A DNA stretch of 64,000 nt from Pseudomonas sp. LS.1a (lineage in GTDB: Bacteria > Pseudomonadota > Gammaproteobacteria > Pseudomonadales > Pseudomonadaceae): the NCBI RefSeq assembly GCF_022533585.1, contig NZ_CP092827.1:2582001-2646000 (forward strand), given 5' to 3'. Shown one piece after another: positions 1-8,063 of this stretch. Numbering within the stretch: position 1 is the stretch's first letter; each line of letters begins with the position of its first letter. The position numbers and the translations under genes are program-made. The notes below the pieces were generated by a model, which was given only the letters and a program-made list of their open reading frames with translations, was not told the origin of the DNA and made no database searches.

Positions 1-490
1 GTTTGGCGCGGGGTTGCCAGTGGCGGAAGAAATCGACCACCTGCTGCGGTGTCTGCACCGCATCCGGGAACTGCAACGGCAGGCAGTCGGCACTGTAGGC
101 GCCCAGCTCCAGCACGCTCGCCTCGCCGATGGAGGTACCGGCAAGGGCCGGGTGATAGCGCTTGGCCGGGGCATCGAGGTCCAGCTTGCCTTCGGCACTG
201 GCCAGTGCGGCCAGGGTGGCGGTGTAGGTCTTGCTCAGCGAGCCGATCTCGAACAGCGTGTCGCGGCTGACCGGCACATTGTCGGCCTTGCTGGCCACGC
301 CATAGCTGAAGTAGTGCGCGTGGTCGCGAGCATAGATCGCCACGGCCATGCCGGTGATGCCTTGCTCCTGCATCAGCGGGCGGATGATCTGGTCGACCTT
401 GGCCTGCAACTGGTCATTGGCGTGGGCGGCACTGTGGCCCAAGGTGAGGGTGAGGGCGGCAGCAAGTGCAGCCAGGCGGGAGAGGGGCAT
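1..490 (-). CDS. ampC: Class C beta-lactamase (AmpC-like), 3' end outside window
   Basis: Leftward gene, cut by the window edge after about 163 codons. The start at 490 is followed by a Sec-type signal peptide (hydrophobic stretch, then AHA-N near residue 25). The class C active-site motif SLSK lies at residues 84-87 (Ser84 nucleophile, Lys87). Further on, LPLQFPD matches the conserved LPLQ-PD stretch of AmpC enzymes, although the usual TAGGLPLQ reads SADCLPLQ here. The YxN and KTG motifs would lie beyond the edge. It would be a periplasmic serine beta-lactamase acting on cephalosporins. No ampR is visible next to it; the neighbour on the start side is a divergent transporter 119 bp away. Confidence 0.88.
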   Translation of the reverse strand, partial: MPLSRLAALAAALTLTLGHSAAHANDQLQAKVDQIIRPLMQEQGITGMAVAIYARDHAHYFSYGVASKADNVPVSRDTLFEIGSLSKTYTATLAALASAEGKLDLDAPAKRYHPALAGTSIGEASVLELGAYSADCLPLQFPDAVQTPQQVVDFFRHWQPRAK

Positions 491-609
491 GGGCGGGTCC
501 TGTGCTGGAGCGTGTCCGTTGAGCGATACCGGTGGGGGTTCCGGCGTTAGCGGCGAAAAGCCGAAGACCTTATCGTCTGCCCTTGCACAATGACAAGACG
601 GAAACTGTG

Positions 610-1599
610 ATGAAGTATTTGCGCATGTTATTCGACAATTTCACCCTGGCCTTGCTCGGGGTGGTGCTGATAGCCACCGTGCTGCCTTGCTCGGGCGACG
701 GCGCGGTGTATTTCGGTTGGCTGACCAACCTGGCCATCGGCCTGCTGTTCTTCCTGCACGGCGCCAAGCTGTCGCGCGAGGCGATCATCGCCGGTGCCGG
801 GCACTGGCGCCTGCACTTGCTGGTGTTTTCCTGCACCTTCGTGCTGTTCCCGCTGCTGGGCCTGGCGTTCAAGCCGCTGTTCGTGCCGTTGGTGGGCAAC
901 GAACTGTACCTGGGCGTGCTCTACCTGTGTGCCTTGCCGGCCACCGTGCAGTCGGCCATCGCCTTCACCTCGCTGGCGCGTGGGAATGTGCCAGCGGCCA
1001 TTTGCAGCGCGGCGGCATCCAGCCTGCTGGGCATCTTCCTCACGCCGTTGCTGGTGATGATGTTGCTGGGGGCCAGCGGTGATACCGGTTCTGGCCTGGA
1101 TGCAGTGCTGAAGATCACCCTGCAGCTGCTGGTGCCGTTCGTGGCCGGGCAGGTCGCCCGGCGCTGGATCGGCGCCTGGGTCAAGCGCAATGCGCGCTGG
1201 CTCAAGGTGGTGGACCAGGGCTCGATCCTGCTGGTGGTCTACACCGCGTTCAGCGAGGCGGTGGTTACCGGGCTGTGGCACACGGTATCGCCGCAGCACC
1301 TGGCCGGGTTGTTTGCCGTGTGCGGGATATTGCTGGCGGTGGTGCTGTTCGGTACCCGGCTGCTCGGCAAGCTGCTGGGCTTTGACCTGGAGGACCGCAT
1401 TACCATCCTGTTCGCCGGTTCGAAGAAGAGCCTGGCCACTGGCGTTCCCATGGCCCAGGTACTGTTCGTCGGCAGTGGCATAGGTGCGATGATCCTGCCG
1501 CTGATGCTGTTCCATCAGATCCAGCTGATGGTTTGTGCGGTGCTGGCGCAGCGTTATGCCAGCCGTGAGCAGGTGGCTGAAGAAGCTTCGGCGGCGTAA
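610..1599 (+). CDS. Bile acid:sodium symporter family transporter (SBF-like, YfeH type)
   Basis: 329-residue integral membrane protein with about nine to ten hydrophobic segments. It fits the SBF-like (PF13593) branch of the BASS superfamily. Recognisable family stretches are FFLHGAKLS near residue 55, LPATVQSAIAF near 115, and FAGSKKSLATGVPMAQ near 275, which corresponds to the substrate and sodium crossover region. I chose ATG 610, where the MKYLRMLFDNF start leads directly into the first membrane helix. An upstream in-frame ATG at 532 would add 26 unlikely residues. Substrate unknown. It stands alone, divergent from ampC and followed by a REP pair. Confidence 0.85.
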   Translation: MKYLRMLFDNFTLALLGVVLIATVLPCSGDGAVYFGWLTNLAIGLLFFLHGAKLSREAIIAGAGHWRLHLLVFSCTFVLFPLLGLAFKPLFVPLVGNELYLGVLYLCALPATVQSAIAFTSLARGNVPAAICSAAASSLLGIFLTPLLVMMLLGASGDTGSGLDAVLKITLQLLVPFVAGQVARRWIGAWVKRNARWLKVVDQGSILLVVYTAFSEAVVTGLWHTVSPQHLAGLFAVCGILLAVVLFGTRLLGKLLGFDLEDRITILFAGSKKSLATGVPMAQVLFVGSGIGAMILPLMLFHQIQLMVCAVLAQRYASREQVAEEASAA

Positions 1600-1603
1600 C
1601 AGT

Positions 1604-1719
1604 TGTGGGAGCGGCCTTGTGTCGCGAAAGGGCCGCAAAGCGGCCCCGGCAATATATGCCCCACGCCGAACTCAGGGGGCTGCTGCGCAGCCCTTTCGCG
1701 ATACAAGGCCGCTCCCACA
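1604..1719. repeat. Inverted pair of REP elements
   Basis: Two Pseudomonas REP-like units face each other. The unit at about 1604-1648 begins TGTGGGAGCGGCCTTGT. Its inverted partner at about 1676-1719 ends ACAAGGCCGCTCCCACA. Each has an internal GC hairpin. They separate two convergent genes, a usual site for such BIME-like pairs, where they may act as transcription or mRNA-decay boundaries. Confidence 0.8.
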
Positions 1720-1738
1720 GGGTAAAGCGCCGCTGCTA

Positions 1739-2332
1739 CTATCTCGCCTGCCCTGAACCACGCTCGCGCAGCGCCTTGCTGACCTCGGCCTCGATCTTGT
1801 AGGCCGGCGCTTCCAGGTCGTCGTAGTTGCGCGTATAGCGCCGGGCGAACTCTTCCACACCCAACTGCTGATACTGCTGCACATGCTTGAGCTCGTGGGC
1901 CCACAACGCCACGTTGTCCTCGGCATCGGCGGGGCGGCGGAAGATGATCGTGTCGATCAGCGTCACGGCGTTCACGTCGGGGTTCTGCAGCAGAGCATTG
2001 GCCGCGCTCATCTGCTGTTCGTCACCTACCCGGAAGCGTGCCGCGTCGAGTACGGCAAAGTCGTACCAGGGTTCGAGTTGCGCGCGGATATGCAACGGGA
2101 TCGGCTCGACGCCGCTGGCAGTGGCTTCGTCGCGTGCCTGATGCAAGGCGTAGGTCAGGCTGGACGAAGCCAGCACTTCCACGTCCTTGAAAATCTGCCC
2201 GGCTTGCCCGGGGTCGATGGGCGCACAGAAACACCCCATCAGGCACACCTGGTACTGCCCTGGCGGGCAGGCCTGTTCGGCGAGGGCAGGCAGGGCCAGC
2301 AGCAGCCCCAGCAGGAGGCTAATCCGCTTCAT
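1739..2332 (-). CDS. Secreted DUF4157 protein with HExxH motif
   Basis: 197-residue protein with an N-terminal signal peptide (MKRISLLLGLLLALPALA) and a Cys-rich start to the mature part (CPPGQYQVCLMGCFC). The C-terminal half carries WAHELKHVQQY near residue 148, the HExxH zinc-metalloprotease-like signature of the DUF4157 family. The family is poorly characterised, and whether this member is proteolytic is unknown. The first 14 nt overlap the 3' end of the tetR gene, so the two are probably co-transcribed. Confidence 0.75.
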   Translation of the reverse strand: MKRISLLLGLLLALPALAEQACPPGQYQVCLMGCFCAPIDPGQAGQIFKDVEVLASSSLTYALHQARDEATASGVEPIPLHIRAQLEPWYDFAVLDAARFRVGDEQQMSAANALLQNPDVNAVTLIDTIIFRRPADAEDNVALWAHELKHVQQYQQLGVEEFARRYTRNYDDLEAPAYKIEAEVSKALRERGSGQAR

Positions 2333-2882
2333 GCAGGGCCTTCTCGACGAAGTGGCGGCTGGCGTCCAGTACCTGCGACTGCACGCTTTCTGTGGCCAGC
2401 ATGCGCCCGACCAGCAAGGCGCCGACGCACTGACTGATCAGCACCCAGGCCAACTCGTCGTCCTCCAGGGTCGCGCTCCAGGCCCGGTGCAGTTCCACCA
2501 GCCAATGCTCGGCCACCGCGCGCACGGGGGCTTGGGCCCGGGCAATCTCCACTCCCAACGGCGGCAGCGGGCAGCCACCTTCGGCATTGTGCAGGTGGGC
2601 CAGGCTCAGGTACTGCTGCAGGCAACGGCCCAGGCGTTCGCGGCTGGCCGCCTGGTTGGCCAGGCGCGCCAGCGGGCTGTTGCACAGTTCCTGCCGCACT
2701 ACCTCGGTGAACAGGTCGTCCTTGGACGGGAAGTGGTTGTAGAAGGCGCCACCGGTCAGGCCGATTGCCTTCATCAGCCCGGCCACACCGGTGCTGGAAA
2801 ACCCCCCTCGTTTGGCCAGCGCGCCGCTGCTGGCCAGCAACCGCTGACGGGTTTGCTGCTTGTGTTCGTTGGTGTAGCGCAT
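2319..2882 (-). CDS. TetR/AcrR family transcriptional regulator
   Basis: 187 residues. The N-terminal HTH (about residues 8-55) ends in the typical TetR stretch GGAFYNHFPSKDDLF. The C-terminal ligand-binding half resembles the TetR_C_16/NemR-like group. It is divergent from the SDR gene, with 89 bp between the starts and a perfect palindrome in the gap, so it probably represses the SDR operon and itself. Ligand unknown. It overlaps the DUF4157 gene by 14 nt. Confidence 0.88.
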   Translation of the reverse strand: MRYTNEHKQQTRQRLLASSGALAKRGGFSSTGVAGLMKAIGLTGGAFYNHFPSKDDLFTEVVRQELCNSPLARLANQAASRERLGRCLQQYLSLAHLHNAEGGCPLPPLGVEIARAQAPVRAVAEHWLVELHRAWSATLEDDELAWVLISQCVGALLVGRMLATESVQSQVLDASRHFVEKALHEAD

Positions 2883-2934
2883 TCACTTGCCTCTGCAGGC
2901 GGGCTTGACGGTGGCGGCGATCATAACATAGCGT

Positions 2935-2949
2935 TCGTTTACTAAACGA
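2935..2949. promoter_or_regulatory. Palindromic operator, probably for the TetR regulator
   Basis: TCGTTTA-C-TAAACGA is a perfect 7-1-7 inverted repeat in the tetR/SDR gap, 22 bp before the SDR start codon. Size and position suit a TetR dimer. A TTGACG at 2905-2910 could be the -35 element of the rightward promoter, which would put the palindrome around the transcription start. Confidence 0.6.
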
Positions 2950-2971
2950 TCATTTACCTATGGAGGCAGGC

Positions 2972-3703
2972 ATGGCAGAACAACAAAAAGTAGTGCTGGT
3001 GATAGGTGCGGGGGATGCCACCGGTGGCGAGATCGCCAAGCGCTTTGCCCGCGAGGGCTACATTGCCTGTGTGACCCGGCGCCAGGCTGACAAGTTGCAG
3101 CCGCTGCTGGACGAAATCCGCGCTGCCGGCGGCCAGGCCCACGGTTTTGGCTCCGATGCGCGCAAGGAGGAGGAGGTGGCCGCGCTGGTCGAAACCATCG
3201 AGCGTGATATCGGCCCGATCGAAGCATTTGTGTTCAATATCGGCGCCAATGTGCCCTGTAGCATTCTTGAGGAAACCCCGCGCAAATACTTCAAGATCTG
3301 GGAGATGGCCTGTTTTGCCGGTTTCCTTACCGCTCAGGCGGTGGCCCGGCGCATGGTCCAGCGCGAGCGCGGCACCATTCTGTTCACCGGTGCCACCGCC
3401 GGCACCCGTGGCGCGGCGGGCTTTGCGGCTTTCGCCGGGGCCAAGCACGCCTTGCGCGCCCTGGCCCAGAGCATGGCACGCGAACTGGGGCCGCGGAACA
3501 TCCATGTCGCCCATGTGGTGGTGGACGGGGCTATCGACACTGCTTTCATTCGTGACAGTTTCCCTGACCGCTACGCCCTCAAGGACCAGGATGGCATCCT
3601 CGCCCCGGCCCACATCGCCGACAGCTACTGGTTCCTGCACGCCCAGCCCCGCGACGCCTGGACTTTCGAGCTGGACCTGCGCCCCTGGATGGAACGCTGG
3701 TAA
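2972..3703 (+). CDS. Short-chain dehydrogenase/reductase-like protein, catalytic Tyr replaced by Phe
   Basis: 243-residue Rossmann protein. GGAGG at 2962-2966 selects ATG 2972 over the ATG at 2960. The nucleotide-binding start is VIGAGDATGGEIA near residue 10, a variant of TGxxxGxG. FNIGAN near residue 92 stands for NNAG. Where classical SDRs have YxxxK, this protein reads FAGAK. The preceding strand ends TGATAG rather than the usual ISS-AG, so both Tyr and Ser of the triad are atypical while Lys remains. Activity may be altered or absent. It is probably co-transcribed with the isomerase gene downstream (29 bp gap) under TetR control. Confidence 0.85.
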   Translation: MAEQQKVVLVIGAGDATGGEIAKRFAREGYIACVTRRQADKLQPLLDEIRAAGGQAHGFGSDARKEEEVAALVETIERDIGPIEAFVFNIGANVPCSILEETPRKYFKIWEMACFAGFLTAQAVARRMVQRERGTILFTGATAGTRGAAGFAAFAGAKHALRALAQSMARELGPRNIHVAHVVVDGAIDTAFIRDSFPDRYALKDQDGILAPAHIADSYWFLHAQPRDAWTFELDLRPWMERW

Positions 3704-3732
3704 ACCCCTTTCACCGAGCAAGGACCGTAACC

Positions 3733-4344
3733 ATGCACAAGACTGTCGATTTCTTTTTTGACCTGGGCAGCCCGGCCAGCTACCTGGCCTGGACCCGACT
3801 GCCTGGCCTGTGTGCCCGCCAGGGTGCCACGCTGCGCTACCGGCCGATGCTGCTGGGCGGGGTTTTCCAGGCCACCGGCAACGCCTCGCCGGTCATGATT
3901 CCGGCCAAGGGTCGTTACATGTTCACCGACCTGGCGCGCTTCGCCGCGCGCTATGGGGTTCCGTTCGAGTTGCCGCCGGGTTTCCCGGTCAATACCTTGA
4001 CCCTGATGCGCGGGGCAATGGGCACCCAGCTGCGTTCGCCGGAACGGTTCGAGGCGTTAGTGGCGGTGCTGTTCAACGGGCTGTTTGTGCAGCGCCGTAA
4101 CCTGGGCGATAGCGCCGTCCTCGACGAGACGCTCAGCCAGGGCGGCTTCGACCCGCAAGCATTTCGCGCGCTGGCGGGTGATGACGAGGTGAAGGCTGCG
4201 CTCAGGCACGCGACCGAAGAGGCAGTGGGGCGCGGGGTGTTTGGCGCGCCGACCTGCTTCGTCGGTGACGAGATGTTCTTCGGCCAGGACCGCCTGGACT
4301 TTGTCGAAGAGGCTCTGCGTCAGGGCGCCGGCAGCCCCACCTGA
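3733..4344 (+). CDS. 2-hydroxychromene-2-carboxylate isomerase family protein (DsbA/kappa-GST fold)
   Basis: 203 residues with the HCCA isomerase-like start TVDFFFDLGSPASYLAW, where the Ser corresponds to the glutathione-activating residue of the family. NTLTLMRG lies mid-protein, and GVFGAPTCFV near residue 170 is the cis-Pro (AP-T) loop of the thioredoxin fold. NahD-type members isomerise a chromene carboxylate in naphthalene degradation. No aromatic catabolic genes are nearby, so the substrate here is open. Second gene of the TetR-controlled pair. Confidence 0.85.
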   Translation: MHKTVDFFFDLGSPASYLAWTRLPGLCARQGATLRYRPMLLGGVFQATGNASPVMIPAKGRYMFTDLARFAARYGVPFELPPGFPVNTLTLMRGAMGTQLRSPERFEALVAVLFNGLFVQRRNLGDSAVLDETLSQGGFDPQAFRALAGDDEVKAALRHATEEAVGRGVFGAPTCFVGDEMFFGQDRLDFVEEALRQGAGSPT

Positions 4345-4382
4345 ATGCGCGCTCCCACAGGGTTGGCGCTTTACCTGTGGGG

Positions 4383-4416
4383 GCGGCTTTAGCCGCGAAC
4401 ACCGGCGAAGCCGGTG
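4383..4416. repeat. REP element
   Basis: Two adjacent small hairpins, GCGGCT-TT-AGCCGC (4383-4396) and CACCGGC-GAA-GCCGGTG (4400-4416), preceded by CCTGTGGG. This is the common P. putida REP layout. It lies between convergent genes. Confidence 0.75.
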
Positions 4417-4438
4417 CCATCCCCCACGCATGAAGCAA

Positions 4439-4984
4439 TCAGAAGTTAGCCGGGGTGTTGGCGCTGATGATCTCGGCCTCGTCCGGGCCGATGTTCTTGA
4501 AACTGTGCGGCAGGGTAGTGGGAATGTAGTACCCGTCGCCCGAGTTGAGCACGCTCACCTGGCCATCGACCCACAACTCGACGGTGCCGCGGGTGACCAG
4601 GCCACACTCTTCACCCTCGGCATGCACGATCGGTTCGCCCGAATCGGCACCCGGTGCATACAGCTCACGCAGCATGCGCATCTGCCGGCCTTCGACACTG
4701 GCTCCGACCAGCAGCATACGCAGGCCGTTGCGGCCCAGGTCTGGCTGTTCGCTGCCACGGAACACGTAGCGCTCTTCGCGCACCGGCTCGTCGAAGCTGA
4801 AGAACTCCGCCAGGCTCATCGGAATGCCTTCGAGCAGTTTTTTCAGGGAGCTGACCGAAGGGCTGACGCGATTCTGCTCGATCTGTGAGATCGTCGAATT
4901 GGTCAGCCCGCTGCGGCGGGCCAGTTCCCGTTGGGAGAGGTTGTTGCGTTCACGCACCAGTTTGAGTCGCGTCCCCGTGTCCAT
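4439..4984 (-). CDS. XRE-cupin transcriptional regulator (PuuR/PauR-like)
   Basis: 181 residues. An N-terminal HTH_3 domain (about 8-62) contains LSQRELARRSGLTNSTISQI. A linker leads to a C-terminal cupin (about 110-175) with PIVHAEGEECGLVTRG and GDGYYIPTTLPHSFKN. This is the layout of PuuR, PauR and SutR regulators, which respond to polyamines or sulfur compounds. Polyamine control is only inferred, as no puu or pau genes are adjacent. It runs leftward, downstream of the MFS gene, with an 81-bp gap. Confidence 0.85.
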   Translation of the reverse strand: MDTGTRLKLVRERNNLSQRELARRSGLTNSTISQIEQNRVSPSVSSLKKLLEGIPMSLAEFFSFDEPVREERYVFRGSEQPDLGRNGLRMLLVGASVEGRQMRMLRELYAPGADSGEPIVHAEGEECGLVTRGTVELWVDGQVSVLNSGDGYYIPTTLPHSFKNIGPDEAEIISANTPANF

Positions 4985-5065
4985 AGCCGCCTTGTAATCA
5001 GAGGTGTCAAAAATAATGAGCGATGCGCATTAAAACACACTCTGCACACTTGCGCGCTGTGCTTG

Positions 5066-6271
5066 TCAGGCCCGCTGATCGCGCGGTATCGGCCATAACC
5101 CGACCAGCAGCAACAGCGCTGCCACCGCCAGGAATGGCAAGCGTGGATCGATGGCATATACCAGGGTGCCGGCCAGTGGTCCGATCACTGCGCCCATGCC
5201 TTGGGCAGCACCGATGGAGCCGGCCGTGGCGCCTTGCTCGGAGGCGTGCATGGCATTGGCTGCCAGCGCCGAAAACGCCGGGAAGACAAAGCCCATGCCC
5301 GCCGCCGCGACGAAGTAGCAAGCCCACAGCCAGGGTGCCGTGGTGGCGAGCGAGCCGCAGGCAAAGCCCAAGGCCGACACCGTGGCGCCGACCCGGATCA
5401 TCTTCAGCGGCGGCCATTCCAGCTGGCGCAGCAGCACCTGTGCCAGGATCAGTGCCACGCCCACCGTGGTCAGGGCGATGCCGGCGGCCTGGGCGGCTTG
5501 GGCCGGGCCCAGGTGCAGGCGGTCGAGGGCGAAGAAACCGACGATGATCTGTGACACCGTGACGCTGAGCATGGCGCTGAACGCCACCAGCAAGGGCCGG
5601 CGCAGGCGCGGGTCGTTCAGCCGCACCGGGCTGGGGGCATGGCTGTGCGGCAGCGCCTGCGGCTTGAGGGTGAACAGCAGGACCAGGAAGGCACTGGCTG
5701 GCAGCAGCGACATGATATGGAACGGCAGGCTCAGGCTATGCCGCGCCAGCAGCGCCGCCAGCGCCGGCCCCACCACCAGGCCAACGGCGTTGGCCGCCCC
5801 CAGCGAGGCCATGGCCCGGGCCCGGCGTTGCGGTTCGACATGGTCGGCGATCAGCGCATTGCAGCCCACCGGAATGGCCGCATAGAAGGCGCCGATGCAG
5901 CCGCGCGCGACCATCAGGCCGATGAAGGCAAGGCTCGCCCCCGGCAGCCAGCGCAGTGCGCCTTCGACGAACAGGCATAGCAGCCAATAGGCCAGGGTGA
6001 AGCCGGCGCTGCCCAGCAGCAGGATGCGCCGACGGCCCAGGCGGTCCGCCGCGCGCCCCCAGGGCCGGGCCAGCAGCACCCAGACCACGCCCGCCACGGT
6101 AACGGCGGCACCGGCTTGCCAGGTGGCCATGCCGAGCTGACGGGCGATCGGGCCGATCAGGGCGACGAAGGCCATCATCGACATGGTACAGGCCATGTTG
6201 GCCAGCAGCAGGGGACGCAGGTCCAGGGTGCTGGCGGGGGTAAGGGTGGCAGGATCCTTTGCGACGTTCAT
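5066..6271 (-). CDS. MFS transporter, probably iron-regulated
   Basis: 401 residues with about 12 predicted membrane segments in two halves. The signature loop between helices 2 and 3 reads RPWGRAADRLGRRR, and motif C (GxxxGPxxGG-like) appears as GLVVGPALAALL. A Fur-box-like palindrome lies 39 bp before the start, so expression is probably induced by iron limitation. Fur-controlled MFS proteins often export or import siderophores, but no siderophore genes are adjacent and the substrate is unknown. Confidence 0.85.
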   Translation of the reverse strand: MNVAKDPATLTPASTLDLRPLLLANMACTMSMMAFVALIGPIARQLGMATWQAGAAVTVAGVVWVLLARPWGRAADRLGRRRILLLGSAGFTLAYWLLCLFVEGALRWLPGASLAFIGLMVARGCIGAFYAAIPVGCNALIADHVEPQRRARAMASLGAANAVGLVVGPALAALLARHSLSLPFHIMSLLPASAFLVLLFTLKPQALPHSHAPSPVRLNDPRLRRPLLVAFSAMLSVTVSQIIVGFFALDRLHLGPAQAAQAAGIALTTVGVALILAQVLLRQLEWPPLKMIRVGATVSALGFACGSLATTAPWLWACYFVAAAGMGFVFPAFSALAANAMHASEQGATAGSIGAAQGMGAVIGPLAGTLVYAIDPRLPFLAVAALLLLVGLWPIPRDQRA

Positions 6272-6309
6272 AGGGCAGTCCAGGGCGGTGCGGCAAATAA
6301 AAAGCCGAA

Positions 6310-6330
6310 AATGATAAGAACTATTATCGA
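6310..6330. promoter_or_regulatory. Candidate Fur box upstream of the MFS gene
   Basis: AAATGATAAGAACTATTATC matches the Fur consensus at the outer half-sites (GATAA...TTATC). It sits in an AT-rich patch that stands out from the GC-rich surroundings, in the expected promoter position of the leftward MFS gene. Confidence 0.6.
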
Positions 6331-6356
6331 TTGTCGAGGCCCTGGGTTGCCGAGCG

Positions 6357-6890
6357 TCATTCGCTGCGGCGCAGTGGGCCTGGCCACATGCTACGCAACA
6401 CGCCGTCGTGGCGCACCCACCCGTGCATCAAGGCCGCGCCCACATGCACCAGCACCGTGGCGAACAGCAGGTAGCCAGCCCAGCCATGGGCCTGGCGCAG
6501 CACGGCGTACAACTGCAGGTCATGGGGGGCGATGGCCGGTAAACCCAACGGGCGTGGGTAGCCACCGGCCGACAGCATGGCCCAGCCCAGCAGCGGCATG
6601 GCCAGCATCAGGCCATAGAGCAGCAGGTGCGAGGCCCCGGCGGCCCAGCGCTGCAGTGTGGGCAGGTCGTGCGGCAGGGGCGGGTGGGGCAGGGCCAGGC
6701 GTACGCCGATGCGCAGCAACACCAGTACCAGCAGGGCCAGGCCGGTGGCCTTGTGCAGCCCGATCAGCACGGGGTGGCGTGGCGACAGGTCGGCGACCAT
6801 GCTCACACCGATGAACAACATGGCCAGGATCAGCACGGCCATCAGCCAGTGCAACAGGCGGGCAAGGGGGTGGAAGGTGTCGGTTTTCAT
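6357..6890 (-). CDS. Cytochrome b561 (CybB family)
   Basis: 177 residues, four membrane helices. Candidate haem b ligands are His in FHPLARLLHWLMA (helix 1), LHKATG (helix 2) and the helix-4 region HGWAGYLL...LVHVGAALMH. It is an inner-membrane di-haem electron carrier that typically passes electrons from quinol. It overlaps the catalase-like gene by 4 nt (ATGA), so translational coupling is likely. The pairing suggests it supplies electrons to, or works beside, the SrpA-type haem protein. Confidence 0.87.
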   Translation of the reverse strand: MKTDTFHPLARLLHWLMAVLILAMLFIGVSMVADLSPRHPVLIGLHKATGLALLVLVLLRIGVRLALPHPPLPHDLPTLQRWAAGASHLLLYGLMLAMPLLGWAMLSAGGYPRPLGLPAIAPHDLQLYAVLRQAHGWAGYLLFATVLVHVGAALMHGWVRHDGVLRSMWPGPLRRSE

Positions 6891-7933
6891 GGGCGGGCTC
6901 CGGTGCCGAGCGATTCGCGGCTGCGGCGGTTGAAGGATTCTGAGTAGGCGGCCGAACGGGCCGCGAGGATCGGGTCGGCGGAGGCCTGGATGCCCCGGGG
7001 CAGGATCAGCGGGTCGAAGTTGAGGTCGCGGCAGGCCCCTTGCTCGGGGCCGTCGACCTGCTCCAGCACCAGCGTGCCGGCGTCCACGCTGCGCCGTTCG
7101 GCAGGCCAGGGTCTGGCAGGGTCGTCCACCGCATCGCCAGGCTCCGCCAGCACCAGGCGCAGCGTCCAGCGCAGCGGGCCTTGGGCCAGGCGTTGCTGCA
7201 GGTCGTGCTGCAGGAACTGTTTGTCATCGACTTGGGCAGGCAGGGCGGCAAACGCCGTTTGCGGCTCCAGTTGCCAACGCACCGGGTGGGCCGCACCGCT
7301 TGCGTCGATCAGGCGGAAGGCGTTGATGCTGTGGTATTGCGTGCTGGCGAAACTGTTGCTGGGCGTGTAGCCCGCCGCCCACTGGCGAAACGCCGCGCTT
7401 TCCGGGTGGGCGGCGAAAAATGCCTGCAGTTTGCCCGGGTCCGGTTTGCCGGTGGCCGGGTCTGGTGCTCCCGCCAGTACCTGCTCATAGAAGGCTTGCG
7501 GCGTGCTTACCGCCAGCACCGGTGGGTTGTTCATGCCAGTACGCCAGACCTGCCCGTCGTCGGTGCTCAGCTCGATGGCCAGGCTGCGCACCGGTATGCC
7601 GGTGTCCGGCGCGAACGGGTTGGCGCCGCCAATGGCGAAGCGGCCGATCACTGGCACCCGCGGCTGGCTGAACGCCCGCGCCGTGGACAGGCTGGCGGCC
7701 TGCCCGCTGGGCTGGAAGTAGCCGCTGACGCACAGGCCCTTGGCGTGGTTTTTCCGGTAACCCGGGTAATGCCCGGCCTGGGCTTCGAAGGTGTCGATGA
7801 TGCGCTGTGGGGTCAGGCGGGTTTCGCCAAACCAGCCGGCGGCATAGGCAAAGCCGGCGCCCGCGGCCAGCATCACGGCGCCGATGGCGGCCAGGCGCAG
7901 GGCCTTGGCCGGGCCGTGCAGGGGTGAGTTCAT
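6887..7933 (-). CDS. srpA: Catalase-family peroxidase (SrpA-like)
   Basis: 348 residues, shorter than a full catalase and typical of the SrpA/mini-catalase group. The N-terminal hydrophobic segment (residues 13-33) should export or anchor it on the periplasmic side. The distal His is in NHAKGLCVSG near residue 63. The proximal haem-ligand motif is RSAAYSESFNRR near residue 328 (R-x3-Y). It lacks the long catalase C-terminus. It is first in an operon with cytochrome b561 and is transcribed from a promoter divergent from an ECF sigma gene. The promoter match suggests control by that sigma factor. Confidence 0.87.
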   Translation of the reverse strand: MNSPLHGPAKALRLAAIGAVMLAAGAGFAYAAGWFGETRLTPQRIIDTFEAQAGHYPGYRKNHAKGLCVSGYFQPSGQAASLSTARAFSQPRVPVIGRFAIGGANPFAPDTGIPVRSLAIELSTDDGQVWRTGMNNPPVLAVSTPQAFYEQVLAGAPDPATGKPDPGKLQAFFAAHPESAAFRQWAAGYTPSNSFASTQYHSINAFRLIDASGAAHPVRWQLEPQTAFAALPAQVDDKQFLQHDLQQRLAQGPLRWTLRLVLAEPGDAVDDPARPWPAERRSVDAGTLVLEQVDGPEQGACRDLNFDPLILPRGIQASADPILAARSAAYSESFNRRSRESLGTGARP

Positions 7934-7965
7934 GGTGATTGTCCGGTTCAGTGAAGGTGCCGGTA

Positions 7966-8025
7966 CGACGGTGCAGGGAAAAACTTATTCCCTTTTCGGG
8001 AATAGAATTTCCTCACAGGCGTCAG
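7966..8025. promoter_or_regulatory. Divergent ECF-type promoters sharing one palindrome
   Basis: TATTCCC (7988-7994), a 5-nt loop and GGGAATA (8000-8006) form a perfect inverted repeat. Each arm supplies an ECF-like GGAATA -35 element. Rightward, GGAATA is followed after 15 nt by CGTC (8022-8025). Leftward, it is followed after 17 nt by CGTC (7970-7967 on the minus strand). This fits coordinate autoregulation of the sigma/anti-sigma pair and the srpA operon. Confidence 0.6.
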
Positions 8026-8063
8026 CCTTTTACACTGACAACCCCAGAGGCCGGGACTTTGCC

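Noticed and set aside
1604..1719. Facing repeats considered as ends of a small insertion element
   Set aside because: No transposase or target duplication; sequence and hairpins match REP pairs.
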